This document shows positions 43,550-52,469 of a stretch of DNA of 64,000 nt, one piece after another. The notes beneath the pieces were generated by a model. That model did not search any database. It saw nothing but the letters and a program-made list of their open reading frames with translations, and was not told the DNA's origin. Origin of the DNA: Neisseria sp. KEM232 (GTDB lineage Bacteria > Pseudomonadota > Gammaproteobacteria > Burkholderiales > Neisseriaceae). The DNA lies in NCBI RefSeq assembly GCF_002237445.1, contig NZ_CP022527.1, positions 310,001-374,000 on the forward strand, given 5' to 3'. Numbering within the stretch: position 1 is the first letter of the stretch; the number at the start of each line of letters is the position of its first letter. Made by a program: the position numbers and the translations under genes.

Positions 43550-43912
43550 TCAGATAATATCGGCAATATGTTTCGCCGCACGCTTCGCATCCAGCAAAAT
43601 CAGTCCGAGTTTACCGCTTTCGTTGGCAATTAAAGCCAATACAGCATCGGGACCTGCTTGGTTTAAGAGAATATAACCGTTTTTGCCTTTAACCATTACC
43701 TGATCCAAATCACCGCAATTGAGTTCATTGGCAGCGTGACTTCCCAAAGCCAGCAGAGTTGCCGACATTGCACCGACACGATCCGGATCAAGACCATGTG
43801 GAATCAAAGTGGCAATCGGCAAGCCGTCGCTGGAAATTACGGCAGAAGCAGTAATATCCGCAGAAGTCGCATTCAAATCGCTCAATACCGAAATCAAAAG
43901 TTGTTCACGCAT
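43550..43912 (-). CDS. Roadblock/LC7-domain protein (MglB-like)
   Basis: 120 residues forming a single Roadblock/LC7 domain: LLISVLSDLNATSADITASA, VISSDGLPIATLIPHGLDPD, MSATLLALGSHAANELNCGD and GYILLNQAGPDAVLALIANE. Such proteins dimerise and act on small Ras-like GTPases, as MglB does on MglA. It is the last gene of a five-gene minus-strand operon that includes a GTPase. The 43913-44030 gap before it is the largest in the operon. Confidence 0.8.
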   Translation of the reverse strand: MREQLLISVLSDLNATSADITASAVISSDGLPIATLIPHGLDPDRVGAMSATLLALGSHAANELNCGDLDQVMVKGKNGYILLNQAGPDAVLALIANESGKLGLILLDAKRAAKHIADII

Positions 43913-44030
43913 ATTTGTAATCCAATTAATTTGTATCTTTTATATAAGATGCCGACATGACAGCATCAAGAATTTACCCGTAATACCAGAAATATTTCTG
44001 TTTATGACATTGAGGAATCACAACCAATAT

Positions 44031-44666
44031 TTAAGCATACCGATTGCATAACACTTTAATTAAAGAAACAAACGCTTCCTTATTCAAATCCGGCATGCCT
44101 GCAACTACCAAAACCAGCTTCACTTTTCCCGCATATAATGGGAAGAAAGTCAGCTCTGTTTGCCCTGAAGGATCACAAATACCCCATGCATTATGATGGA
44201 TATTGAGATTGTTTTTTACCAGCAGCTGATGCTTTTCACCTAAAGCGGCAACCTCGCTGGACATCAATCCGACTTCTTCCGCAGTCTCATGATGAAAACC
44301 CGCATTGGCAAAATACAGGCCGTTCGCATCGGCCAACAAAGCCTTACCGACACTTGACAATTGAGCCAACAGTTCGGGCAGCTGATCATCCGTCATACTG
44401 GACTCTTGGTATACAGGCTGCTCATCTCCATACAAGAACTCAAGTCTTTGCAAACGATAAAGCAAGTTCAACGCAGAATCGGCATCGTCGGTTTCAGCCC
44501 ATGCCAAAAGATTATCCGTGCTGGCAGTTTCATCACCGGAGGCACGTAGCAAACCGTGCAGCAAAGTTCTGCTTGCACTCGGCACGTTGCTCGAAACAGC
44601 ATAATAAGCACCCGCAGGTGTCACGCGCGGATATAAATTTGATTGTAAAGAAAGTGTAGAATCCAT
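44031..44666 (-). CDS. Hypothetical protein with Roadblock-like C-terminal domain
   Basis: 211 residues. The N-terminal third looks like a small helical or winged-helix region (TLLHGLLRASGDE, LLYRLQRLEFLYGDEQ). The C-terminal part (ELLAQLSSVGKALLADANGL, YFANAGFHHETAEEVGLMSS, FFPLYAGKVKLVLVVAG) follows the Roadblock/LC7 pattern. Its gene is one base from the GTPase gene, so translation is probably coupled and a physical partnership is likely. The assignment rests on pattern and context. Confidence 0.6.
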   Translation of the reverse strand: MDSTLSLQSNLYPRVTPAGAYYAVSSNVPSASRTLLHGLLRASGDETASTDNLLAWAETDDADSALNLLYRLQRLEFLYGDEQPVYQESSMTDDQLPELLAQLSSVGKALLADANGLYFANAGFHHETAEEVGLMSSEVAALGEKHQLLVKNNLNIHHNAWGICDPSGQTELTFFPLYAGKVKLVLVVAGMPDLNKEAFVSLIKVLCNRYA

Positions 44667-44667
44667 T

Positions 44668-45204
44668 TTATGCCTCTAAACCCGGATCAATTGAAAACAA
44701 CATTGCACTGACCAACTGCTTGACATCTTCTTCTTCGCGCGCATCTACCTCAAACACAGGAACATTAAAATTATGTTGCGCCAAATATTTTTGATAAACA
44801 TCAATTCCCGGCAAAGAGCGGACGTCCATTTTGGTAATCCCCACTACTAAAGGGGCAGTTTTCAGCAAGTCCTTAAACGCATCCAGAAAAAAAGTTAAGT
44901 CTTTTAACGGATTGGCACGAGTATTATCCAGCAACAAAATCAACCCCATACTGCCTTTGCTGAGAATTTCCCACATAAAATTGAAGCGCTCTTGACCCGG
45001 TGTGCCATACAGATGCACTTTTACATCTTCATCCAAGCGGATGACACCATAGTCCATTGCCACAGTAGTATGCCCTTTACGCACAAGTGTCATATCTGAA
45101 GCACGGGCATCGGTTTTAACCGGAGGATCATCCGACAAAGCTGCAATAGCAGTTGTTTTTCCCACTCCGACAGGGCCGGTAAAAATAATTTTATTCTCTT
45201 TCAT
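44668..45204 (-). CDS. Small Ras-like GTPase (MglA type)
   Basis: 178 residues. G1 is GPVGVGKTT (residues 10-18), the G3 region is HLYGTPGQERF (near 65-74) with Thr-Pro-Gly replacing the usual DxxG start as in MglA-like proteins, and G4 is TKMD (124-127). A conserved Thr lies in the switch I region (SDMTLVRKGHTTVAMDYG). There is no membrane anchor. Such GTPases switch the pole at which motility machinery is active. It is flanked by Roadblock-type and receiver-type genes in one operon. Confidence 0.85.
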   Translation of the reverse strand: MKENKIIFTGPVGVGKTTAIAALSDDPPVKTDARASDMTLVRKGHTTVAMDYGVIRLDEDVKVHLYGTPGQERFNFMWEILSKGSMGLILLLDNTRANPLKDLTFFLDAFKDLLKTAPLVVGITKMDVRSLPGIDVYQKYLAQHNFNVPVFEVDAREEEDVKQLVSAMLFSIDPGLEA

Positions 45205-45216
45205 TCCATTAAATCC

Positions 45217-46320
45217 TTATTTACCGCCAGATAATTTGCGCATCAAACGCTGCAATAAACCACGAGGCTGATTTTGCGAAGGAGTAACCGCACTTAACGC
45301 ATCTTTAGACATCTTATTGTCGGGCACATGGGTGTTCACATTCATCGTACCCGATGCCAATTCTTTATTACCCTGAGCCGAGAATTCATTATCTGTTGCC
45401 AAATAGCCGGTAACATAGGTAGCAGCAAGATAATTGAGGATGTCGGCCATATCCAAAGGCATAACTTTATAAAGAATATTCAAGTTTACTGATGTCTTAG
45501 TCAGAAATGCCGATAAGCGCATAGACTCGGGAACAGGAGCCAACCGTGTCAGATTCGGCCACCTTTTTAAGGTAAACACCGTTTGCGGAGTCATCGGAAA
45601 TACCAATCTGCCCTGAGCAGTCCAAATAGCCATCTGCCACAGGCAGGACATAATGGTCACTTTGGCTTTCTCTTTCCACTGAGGATTATCAGGAACAGAT
45701 TTGCATACCACAGCCAAATGATCATCCTGACACATTTTTTCCAATTCTTCGGCACCAACAGTAAGCAAAACTCGCTGGATACTCGGGAATACAATCAAAA
45801 CCGGCTTCCCACCCACTAAAACAGCAGTGTCCTGCTGGCGCTCACTGGATGCCCTTAACGCACCAAGCAATCCTCTTTGCGGATTAAAACGGCGGATAGT
45901 TGTTTTTCTGTTTTGTACACCGGCATTGACAGAAGTCGATTGCACTGTCGCATCAGGTTTCGCCTGTTTGGCTTCGACGACATTCCCTCCCTGCGCCAAA
46001 CTCCTTAAAATAGGAAACAGCGTATCAAACTTTACCGGCTTGGGTAGATACGGAGCAGTAACGACAGGTTCATGAGCAGAAAAGACAACCACCGGAACAT
46101 CTTGATAATTTTTTTTGGCCTCATGCCATGCCAGCATCCCCTTGCTGCCATCGACATCTACCAAAACCATATCGGGTTTATGAGCCGAACTCTGATCAAC
46201 GATTTCATAATTTGTGGTGTTGTGCATTTTAAATGCCATTTTGAACACGGCATTCTGTTGCTCACCCATTTCCTGCAGCATTACCCGTACTGTCTTCACT
46301 TTCGGTATTAAATTATCCAT
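45217..46320 (-). CDS. Receiver-domain protein with uncharacterised C-terminal domain
   Basis: 367 residues. The N-terminal 110 residues have the receiver fold order: KTVRVMLQEMG, DMVLVDVDGSKGM with the likely phospho-acceptor Asp, VPVVVFSAHEP, and YLPKPVKFDTLFPIL with the conserved Lys-Pro. A linker (about 115-150) leads to a mostly helical C-terminal domain (about 155-320) that I do not recognise; it may be PatA-like. There is no DNA-binding motif. It is co-transcribed with a GTPase, suggesting that phosphorylation feeds into the polarity switch. Confidence 0.65.
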   Translation of the reverse strand: MDNLIPKVKTVRVMLQEMGEQQNAVFKMAFKMHNTTNYEIVDQSSAHKPDMVLVDVDGSKGMLAWHEAKKNYQDVPVVVFSAHEPVVTAPYLPKPVKFDTLFPILRSLAQGGNVVEAKQAKPDATVQSTSVNAGVQNRKTTIRRFNPQRGLLGALRASSERQQDTAVLVGGKPVLIVFPSIQRVLLTVGAEELEKMCQDDHLAVVCKSVPDNPQWKEKAKVTIMSCLWQMAIWTAQGRLVFPMTPQTVFTLKRWPNLTRLAPVPESMRLSAFLTKTSVNLNILYKVMPLDMADILNYLAATYVTGYLATDNEFSAQGNKELASGTMNVNTHVPDNKMSKDALSAVTPSQNQPRGLLQRLMRKLSGGK

Positions 46321-46332
46321 TGTTCAGTACTC

Positions 46333-47796
46333 TTATTTATTGGAATTGCGATGAATACGCTGTTGCAACTGACTGATTGCCAAAACAACTTCTTCCGGCA
46401 AATTAGCCTCTTTTTCCCTCAGCAATCTTAAGAATTGTTCCAGCTTAACCCAATCCTCGGAACGCTCGTACAGATCGAACAACATAATGTACAACTGGGA
46501 CTCTTGCGGATATTTTAAGACGGCCTGTTCCAATGTACCGATAGCCTGATCCAGCTGACCATACATCAACAGAGACTCAACTTCCTTCAAGGCCAACTCG
46601 GCAGGCGAAGTGCTTTCGTTCAAAATAGAATCGTTGCGCTGAACCAGTTCGCGGTATTTGACTTTTGATTGACGCGCACTACCTTGAAGATAACCTTGGC
46701 GCAAACCGATTTCACGAACCTGCTGTTCGCTTGGAGATTGCTCCAAATTATCAAAAACCTCATGCTGTCCCAAGCTGTAACCCCAGCCCAGCATACGCTC
46801 TTTAACCTGCCGCCCGTTAGAACCCAAAGAGTAATACAGCTTCCACAAGTGTTTGGCAAACTCGTTTACATCGGCATGTTGATAATCGAGTTTCAAGGCA
46901 TCAATAATCAGACCGGCAGGTTTCTCGGCTTTTTGAATGGCTTTATTGTATTGGCGACGGGCAGTTTCATAATCCACTTGGTTTTTCAGAAGCTTGGCGG
47001 ATTTCTCCGGTTTAACAAAACCGATCACCGCACTCATTTCTTCTTCCGTCATATCACCGACTTCGGCTTTGCCGATAATCAGCGGACTCGGTTTGCTCAA
47101 ACGTCTGAATTCCTGACCGCTCTGATTCACGGCCACTTCAACAGTCGGAGCAGCAGAACCGCTGTATGTATCGGAATCGGACGACTCCAAACCTGTCTGC
47201 TCGCCGATTTGGCGTGCAACTTCCTGCATACCCCAATTCAGCTTCGATTCGGCCAATACGCGCAAGCCCAAATGGTTCGGATCGATTGCCAAACCGGCCT
47301 TGACGTATTCGGCCAACTTGTTCTGCGGCAGCACGGAAGCATGGCGATCCAGCGTAGCCGACAACAAATCGACATCACCGACATTCAGGCAGAGATTGAC
47401 CAATTCGACAACCAGTTTCTCTGGCGCATCGCCTTTCATATTATTCAGATAGCCAGCCAACGAAACTGCGGCCTTATCTTCATAGCCGAACTGTTTGTAA
47501 ACCTGATATTCGGTCAGCGGATCGACTTCCTGTGCCGACACTGACGCGGTGGACAAATCCGTATTTTCGGTATTGTCCCAATCCCAGCTTTGCAGATCGT
47601 CATTCGAGGCATCCGACTGAACCGTCCACTCGTCCGGCTCGGCCTGTTCTTCCGCCTGTACTGCGGGGCGGGAGCCGGCATGCCTGCCTTTGGCTTTAGC
47701 CTGCACAGCCGACTGCTGTTCCTTCCCTCGCTGTTTGAGCAGGACGATAACCAGCGCAACGACGGCGACAATCCCAAGTATAAGTATGTAATCCAA
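46333..47796 (-). CDS. FimV-like TPR membrane protein
   Basis: 487 residues: one N-terminal membrane helix (YILILGIVAVVALVIVLLKQ), an acidic linker (about 50-85, EWTVQSDASNDDLQSWDWDN), then TPR-type repeats (DPLTEYQVYKQFGYEDKAA, SLLMYGQLDQAIGTLEQAV, YIMLFDLYERSEDWVKLEQF). The organisation resembles the cytoplasmic part of FimV/TspA, polar hub proteins for type IV pili; no LysM domain is seen. The start is TTG, with GGGAGA six bases upstream, because no ATG precedes the membrane helix. It is the first gene of the polarity-type operon. Confidence 0.7.
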   Translation of the reverse strand: MDYILILGIVAVVALVIVLLKQRGKEQQSAVQAKAKGRHAGSRPAVQAEEQAEPDEWTVQSDASNDDLQSWDWDNTENTDLSTASVSAQEVDPLTEYQVYKQFGYEDKAAVSLAGYLNNMKGDAPEKLVVELVNLCLNVGDVDLLSATLDRHASVLPQNKLAEYVKAGLAIDPNHLGLRVLAESKLNWGMQEVARQIGEQTGLESSDSDTYSGSAAPTVEVAVNQSGQEFRRLSKPSPLIIGKAEVGDMTEEEMSAVIGFVKPEKSAKLLKNQVDYETARRQYNKAIQKAEKPAGLIIDALKLDYQHADVNEFAKHLWKLYYSLGSNGRQVKERMLGWGYSLGQHEVFDNLEQSPSEQQVREIGLRQGYLQGSARQSKVKYRELVQRNDSILNESTSPAELALKEVESLLMYGQLDQAIGTLEQAVLKYPQESQLYIMLFDLYERSEDWVKLEQFLRLLREKEANLPEEVVLAISQLQQRIHRNSNK

Positions 47797-47955
47797 GAAT
47801 ATCTCCCAATATCTGGCGTATCCAACAAACGGGCAGCATTTTCAAGACTGCGTAAAATTTGTTGTAGATCCGTTAATCCCTTAGCTTTTTATAATAGCAT
47901 GACTTACAAAAAACCGAACATTTATCCCAATGTTTTACCAAATTAAACAAACCGC

Positions 47956-49283
47956 TTATCTCTCAAAACAACCGACAGACTCGACATGTGCGGTTTGCGA
48001 AAACAAATTCATCACGCCTAGCGATTTGAATTTATAACCCTTTTCCACCAACACCGCCGCATCGCGCGCAAAGCTGGCCGGATTGCAGGAAACATACACG
48101 ACCCTTGCGGGCATTTCAGACGGCCTCAGCGATTTTACCACTTCGTAAGCACCCGCACGCGGCGGGTCGAGCAGCATTTTGTCGGCACCGCGCCAGAAAC
48201 GGGACAATCCGTCGGCACAAAACAGATCCGCCGTTTCAAACGACGCATTGCCGCAACCGTTCAGCACCGCATTGCGCCGTGCGCGGTCGGTCAGTGCGGG
48301 CAGACCTTCCACTCCCGTCACATGCGCACCGCTGCGTGCCAGCGGCAGCGTGAAATTGCCCAATCCGCAAAACAGATCGACCACCCGCTCGCCCCGCTGC
48401 GGCGACAGCATTTCCACCGCGCGGCGCACCATCACATTGTTCAGCCGCTCGTTGACCTGCGTGAAACTGCCGACATCAAACGGCATTTCCACAGCGAAAT
48501 CGTCCAGCCGGTAGCTCAAACCGCCCTGCCCCCATATAAAGGCTCTTCACGATCGCCCGCTTTCCAACTCAGCAGCCAGCCGCTGCCCAACGTTTCCGAC
48601 AATGCCCGCAAAGCGCCACGCTGCTTTTCAGACGGCCTCTTGTCCGTCAGCAGGCAAAGCGCCGTTTTGCCGCCGCCAACCGCAAATTCAATGCCCCGCA
48701 AGATGCCCGCAAACGTTTGCAGCGCTTCTTTCAACAAGGGCAGCACCGCCGACAGATGGCGCGGCAGCACCATGCAGGAAGATATGTCGGCAAGCCGGTT
48801 GCTCCTTTTTGCGCGAAACCCGATTTTCAGACGGCCTCCCTCGTCTGCCTGAACGCCGAAACGCCCGCGTTCGCGGTAGTGCCACGGCAAACCGTATACC
48901 GGCGCCAGCATCTGCGTGGGGCGCACTCTGCCGATGCGTTCGCACTGCTCCTCAACCGCGCGCTGCTTCATCGCCACCTGCGCGGCAAACTCCACATGCT
49001 GCATCGAACAGCCGCCGCATTCGGCATAATGCGGACACGGCGGCGTACGGCGGGATTCAGACGGCCTGAGCACACGCACCGCCTCCGCTTCATCAAAACG
49101 CTTCCCCGTGCGCGTCACCCGGCAGAGCACCCGCTCGCCCGGCAGCGCGTCGGTCACAAACACCGCCTTGCCGTCGCGGCGCACGATGCCGCGCCCCTCC
49201 GAGTCCCAACCCGACACATCCGCTTCAAACAGCGCCGCCAGTGCACTTTCGTTCCTTTCTGCTTTTGCTGCCACTATTGCCAT
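47956..49283 (-). pseudogene. rlmD: 23S rRNA (uracil1939-C5)-methyltransferase RlmD, frameshifted
   Basis: The N-terminal part (start 49283) has a TRAM domain and the 4Fe-4S motif CPHYAECGGCSMQH, and runs to LLSWKAGDREEPLYGG, then ends at 48516. The C-terminal part continues in another frame from LSYRLDDFAVEMPFDVGSF with the SAM motif VVDLFCGLGNFTLPLA, MLLDPPRAGAYEVVKSL and VYVSCNPASFARD. The break lies at a run of five G on the minus strand (near 48530); six G would restore the frame. It is therefore a single-base frameshift in an otherwise intact gene, either real or a sequencing error. Confidence 0.85.
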
Positions 49284-49392
49284 TTCGCCACGCCCGTTGC
49301 GCCCAAACGCACAAAAAGGCGGCATTTTCCCACAAATCGCCGGGGTTTGCGGTATGATGCCGCCCCTCATTATCCTCACTGAAAACAACATC

Positions 49393-50364
49393 ATGAAAAA
49401 ACTAGGATTCAGTCTGCTCGCACTTGCCGCCGCGCCGGCCTTCGCAAACACCCCCGTTCCCGACGTCGCACCCGTCTCCTCCGGCCACCACGTCGTTATC
49501 AATATCCCCCAACAGCGCCTCTTTCTCTACACTGACGGCAAACTGTCGAAAATCTACCCCGTCGCCGTCGGCAAAGCATTAACGCAAACCACCATCGGCG
49601 CACACAAAATCGGCGCCAAAGCCTACAATCCCACCTGGCACATCCCCAAATCCATCCAAAAAGAACTGAACAACGGCGTCACCTCCATTCCGCCCGGCCC
49701 GAAAAACCCGCTCGGCCCCGTCTTCGTCCGACTGGGCGACCCGAAACTCGGCCTCGGCATCCACGGCACCAACGCCCCCGCCAGCGTACCCGGCGTGCGC
49801 AGCCACGGATGCGTGCGCATGAAATCGCCCGACGCCCTGCAATTTGCCAAAACCGTCTCCTCCGGCTCGCCCGCCGACGTTATTTACCAAATGGCATCGC
49901 TGAACGTCGACGGCGCGGGCAATCTCTGGCTGGCCGCCTTCCGCGACCCCTATAACAAGAAAAACCTCGACACCGCCGCCCTGCGCAAAAGCATCGCCGC
50001 CTGGTCGAAAGCCAACGGCAAAAACGTGTCCGCCAAACAAATCGACGCCGTGCTGAAAAACCGCACCGGCGCGCCCAACTGCCTCACCTGCGGCGGCAAA
50101 GGCAAAATCAGCGGCAGCCTGCAATCGCTGGCCTGGCTCTCCGGATCGGGCGCATTGAGCAAACCGAAAGCCGTCAAACCCGCCGCTCCCGCGGTCGACC
50201 AAACCCTGCCCGAAGGCAGCGAAATCGAAATCGACGCCGGCGACGACACCCTCAACAACGCCGCCCCCGTCCTGCCCGCCACACCCGTCAAACCCCGCGC
50301 CGCCGCGCCTGCCGCCTCCGACGTACCCGACGAAAGCGCAGACGGCAGCGACAACCTGTTCTGA
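49393..50364 (+). CDS. L,D-transpeptidase (YkuD/ErfK family)
   Basis: 323 residues with a signal peptide (MKKLGFSLLALAAAPAFA). The YkuD domain (about 30-170) has VVINIPQQRLFLYTDGKLSK and the catalytic motif GIHGT...SHGCVRM with Cys near residue 140. It would cross-link peptidoglycan or attach proteins to it. The C-terminal half has a CxxC (NCLTCGGKGK) and a Pro/Ala-rich acidic tail ending SADGSDNLF. It is divergent from rlmD. Confidence 0.9.
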   Translation: MKKLGFSLLALAAAPAFANTPVPDVAPVSSGHHVVINIPQQRLFLYTDGKLSKIYPVAVGKALTQTTIGAHKIGAKAYNPTWHIPKSIQKELNNGVTSIPPGPKNPLGPVFVRLGDPKLGLGIHGTNAPASVPGVRSHGCVRMKSPDALQFAKTVSSGSPADVIYQMASLNVDGAGNLWLAAFRDPYNKKNLDTAALRKSIAAWSKANGKNVSAKQIDAVLKNRTGAPNCLTCGGKGKISGSLQSLAWLSGSGALSKPKAVKPAAPAVDQTLPEGSEIEIDAGDDTLNNAAPVLPATPVKPRAAAPAASDVPDESADGSDNLF

Positions 50365-50452
50365 CCCGCCGCATCCCGTCAGGCCGTTTGAAAGCCTTGC
50401 CCGCAACGGACGGCTTTTCAGACGGCCTCTTTACCGCTCACGGAAACCCGCC

Positions 50453-50908
50453 ATGCCCCGCCCCACCGTTCCCCCGCCCGCAGCCGTCTGTTTCAGCACC
50501 CTCGTCACCGTACAGGTCGGCGACCTCAACTACGGCAACCACCTCGCCAACGACGCCGTTTTGAAAATGGCACACGAAGTCCGCCTGCGCTGGCTCGCCT
50601 CAATCGGCCTGAGTGAGACCGACATCGGCGGCTGCGGCCTCATCATGAGCGCCGCCGTCGTGCAATACCACAACCAGGCCTTCCACGGCGACGAACTGCG
50701 CGCCGATGCCGGCATCGCCGAAACCGCCGCCGCAGGCTTCCGCTTCGACACAGCCATTATCCGCCGCCGCGACGGCCTGCCGATTGCTGCCGTCCAATGC
50801 CACATGGCCGCCTTCGACTACGACGCAGGCCGCGTCCGCCGCCTACCGCCCGAATTCCGCCAACGCCTCGCCGCCCTGTCCTGCGCCGACAGCACTGAGG
50901 CCGTCTGA
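50453..50908 (+). CDS. Hotdog-fold acyl-CoA thioesterase
   Basis: 151 residues of the 4HBT type: VQVGDLNYGNHLANDAVLKM carries the catalytic Asp/Asn-type segment (D-x-N-x-G-H), followed by RLRWLASIGLSETDIGGCGL and IMSAAVVQYHNQAFHGDELR. It probably hydrolyses acyl-CoA or acyl-ACP. The final codons (Glu-Ala-Val-stop) come from an uptake sequence. A small hypothetical gene follows 12 bases later. Confidence 0.82.
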   Translation: MPRPTVPPPAAVCFSTLVTVQVGDLNYGNHLANDAVLKMAHEVRLRWLASIGLSETDIGGCGLIMSAAVVQYHNQAFHGDELRADAGIAETAAAGFRFDTAIIRRRDGLPIAAVQCHMAAFDYDAGRVRRLPPEFRQRLAALSCADSTEAV

Positions 50909-50920
50909 AAACTCCGAGCC

Positions 50921-51424
50921 ATGAAAAAAAGCAAACGCATCAAACTGTCCGTGTTTCTGAAACACGCAACCTTCTTTCCCGACACCCCGCCGCGCCAAGC
51001 CTGCCGTTTTGTCCGCCGCAAGGCCGATATGCGCTTCGGCAACGGTTTCGTCATGTATTCTTTCCGCCTGCCCGGCTGCCATGCCGCCTTTATCGTTGAC
51101 GAACAGGCGGGACGCATCAGCGCCGAACAAATCGAAATCCGCCGCCCGCAGAAAATCCGCAGCAAAGCCCTGCGCGCCGTCCTCAACCTGAAAAAGCTGG
51201 TGCGCGGCAAATACCGCAAAAACATCGCCGCCCTCTACCGCGCCGACGGTGAAACCGTCTCCTTTCTGAGCAACGGCCTGAACCTCCACTACCACCGCAG
51301 CGGCAAAAAACACCTGCCGTCGCTTATCATCGGCCCACACGAAGCTTCGCGCGAACTGGTTAGGAACACCATGCGGCCGCTGCCCTTGAAACGGGTATTC
51401 GGCAAAAACGGCAAGGCCGTCTGA
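50921..51424 (+). CDS. Hypothetical basic protein
   Basis: 167 residues, strongly basic, without signal peptide or membrane helix. Segments such as ADMRFGNGFVMYSFRLPGCH, DGETVSFLSNGLNLHYHRSG and a C-terminal LPLKRVFGKNGKAV are visible, but I recognise no family. It ends in Lys-Ala-Val-stop from an uptake sequence, like parA. It is probably translated with the thioesterase. Confidence 0.6.
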   Translation: MKKSKRIKLSVFLKHATFFPDTPPRQACRFVRRKADMRFGNGFVMYSFRLPGCHAAFIVDEQAGRISAEQIEIRRPQKIRSKALRAVLNLKKLVRGKYRKNIAALYRADGETVSFLSNGLNLHYHRSGKKHLPSLIIGPHEASRELVRNTMRPLPLKRVFGKNGKAV

Positions 51425-51458
51425 AAAAACCTGCTTCGCAGGTTTTTTCAGACGGCCT
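51414..51458 (+). terminator. Uptake-sequence hairpin with inner stem
   Basis: The uptake-sequence arms are extended by AAAAAACCTGC / GCAGGTTTTTT around TTC, a very stable hairpin that also contains the stop codon of the preceding gene. Confidence 0.75.
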
Positions 51459-51509
51459 CCCGTTTCAGACGGCCTTAAATTTTCGGCTGCCGCGCTGCCG
51501 TCAGCCACT

Positions 51510-51655
51510 CTGCTCCCTCCCCTGCGCCAAAGCGCGGGGGAGGGTTGGGGTGGGGGTGGCGGTTCGCAGAACCGCTTATCCGCCGCCGTATAAACGCCGT
51601 TCACTCCCCGCCCCAGCCCTCTACCGTTTATACCCCAACGGGGTACAAGCGGTAG
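51510..51655. repeat. GC-rich dispersed repeat, copy B
   Basis: It holds CTCCCTCCCCTGCGCCAAAG, CGCGGGGGAGGGTTGGGG, a middle GGCGGTTCGCAGAACCGC palindrome and CCCCGCCCCAGCCCTC. It matches the type of sequence at 31865 and 59637. It is non-coding; the interval between the genes here (51425-51695) holds only this and uptake sequences. Confidence 0.65.
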
Positions 51656-51695
51656 AGGAAACAGGTTTCAGACGGCCTTCTTCTTTACTTTCCTG

Positions 51696-52421
51696 TCAGT
51701 GCATCACCTGCGCGAGAAACTGTTTGGCGCGCTCGCTTTTCGGGTTTTGGAAAAATTCTTCCGGCGGCGCGTCTTCGACAATCACGCCGTGGTCGACGAA
51801 GATGATGCGGTCGGCCACTTCGCGGGCGAAGCCCATTTCGTGGGTGACGCACATCATGGTCATGCCGCTTTGCGCGAGGTCTTTCATCACTTTGAGCACT
51901 TCGCCGACCATTTCCGGGTCGAGGGCGGAGGTGGGTTCGTCGAACAGAAGGACGGCAGGCTCCATCGCCAGGCCGCGGGCGATGGCGACGCGCTGCTGCT
52001 GGCCGCCGGAGAGTTCGCCCGGCAGGGCGTCTTTTTTGTGGGCGAGACCGACGCGTTCGAGCAGGGCGAGGGCTTTGGGCACGGCTTCTTCGCGTTTTTG
52101 TTTTTTCACCTGCATGGGCGAGAGGATGATGTTTTCCAGCACGGTGAGGTGGGGATAGAGGTTGAAATGCTGGAAGACGAAGCCAACTTCGGTGCGGATT
52201 TTGTTGAGGTCGGTTTTCGGGTCGGCGACGTTGATGCCGTCCACCCAGATTTCGCCGCTCTGGATGCTTTCAAGCTGGTTGATGGTGCGGATGAGGGTGG
52301 ATTTGCCGCTGCCGGAGGGGCCGCAGATGACGACGACTTCGCCCTGTTTCACTTCAAGATTGACGTTGTTGACGACGTGCAGGTCGCCGAAGTGTTTGTT
52401 GACGTTTTTCAGTTTGATCAT
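51696..52421 (-). CDS. Polar amino-acid ABC transporter ATP-binding protein (GlnQ type)
   Basis: 241 residues with Walker A GPSGSGKST (near 36), Q-loop FVFQHFNLYPHLTVLEN, signature LSGGQQQRVAIARGLAM, Walker B VLLFDEPTSALDPE and the H-loop CVTHEMGF. It belongs to the GlnQ/ArtP family that energises uptake of polar amino acids. No permease or binding-protein gene is adjacent, so the partner is elsewhere. The ATG at 52421 is preferred over a TTG four codons upstream. Confidence 0.92.
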   Translation of the reverse strand: MIKLKNVNKHFGDLHVVNNVNLEVKQGEVVVICGPSGSGKSTLIRTINQLESIQSGEIWVDGINVADPKTDLNKIRTEVGFVFQHFNLYPHLTVLENIILSPMQVKKQKREEAVPKALALLERVGLAHKKDALPGELSGGQQQRVAIARGLAMEPAVLLFDEPTSALDPEMVGEVLKVMKDLAQSGMTMMCVTHEMGFAREVADRIIFVDHGVIVEDAPPEEFFQNPKSERAKQFLAQVMH

Positions 52422-52469
52422 GATGGTTTCCAATGGTTTTTCGATTTCAACTTTACCGGAGTTGCGTTT

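Noticed and set aside
48105..49382. Long plus-strand frames over rlmD
   Set aside because: They are antisense to a recognisable RlmD split by one frameshift; the plus-strand products show only Arg/Pro/Ala-rich shadow composition.
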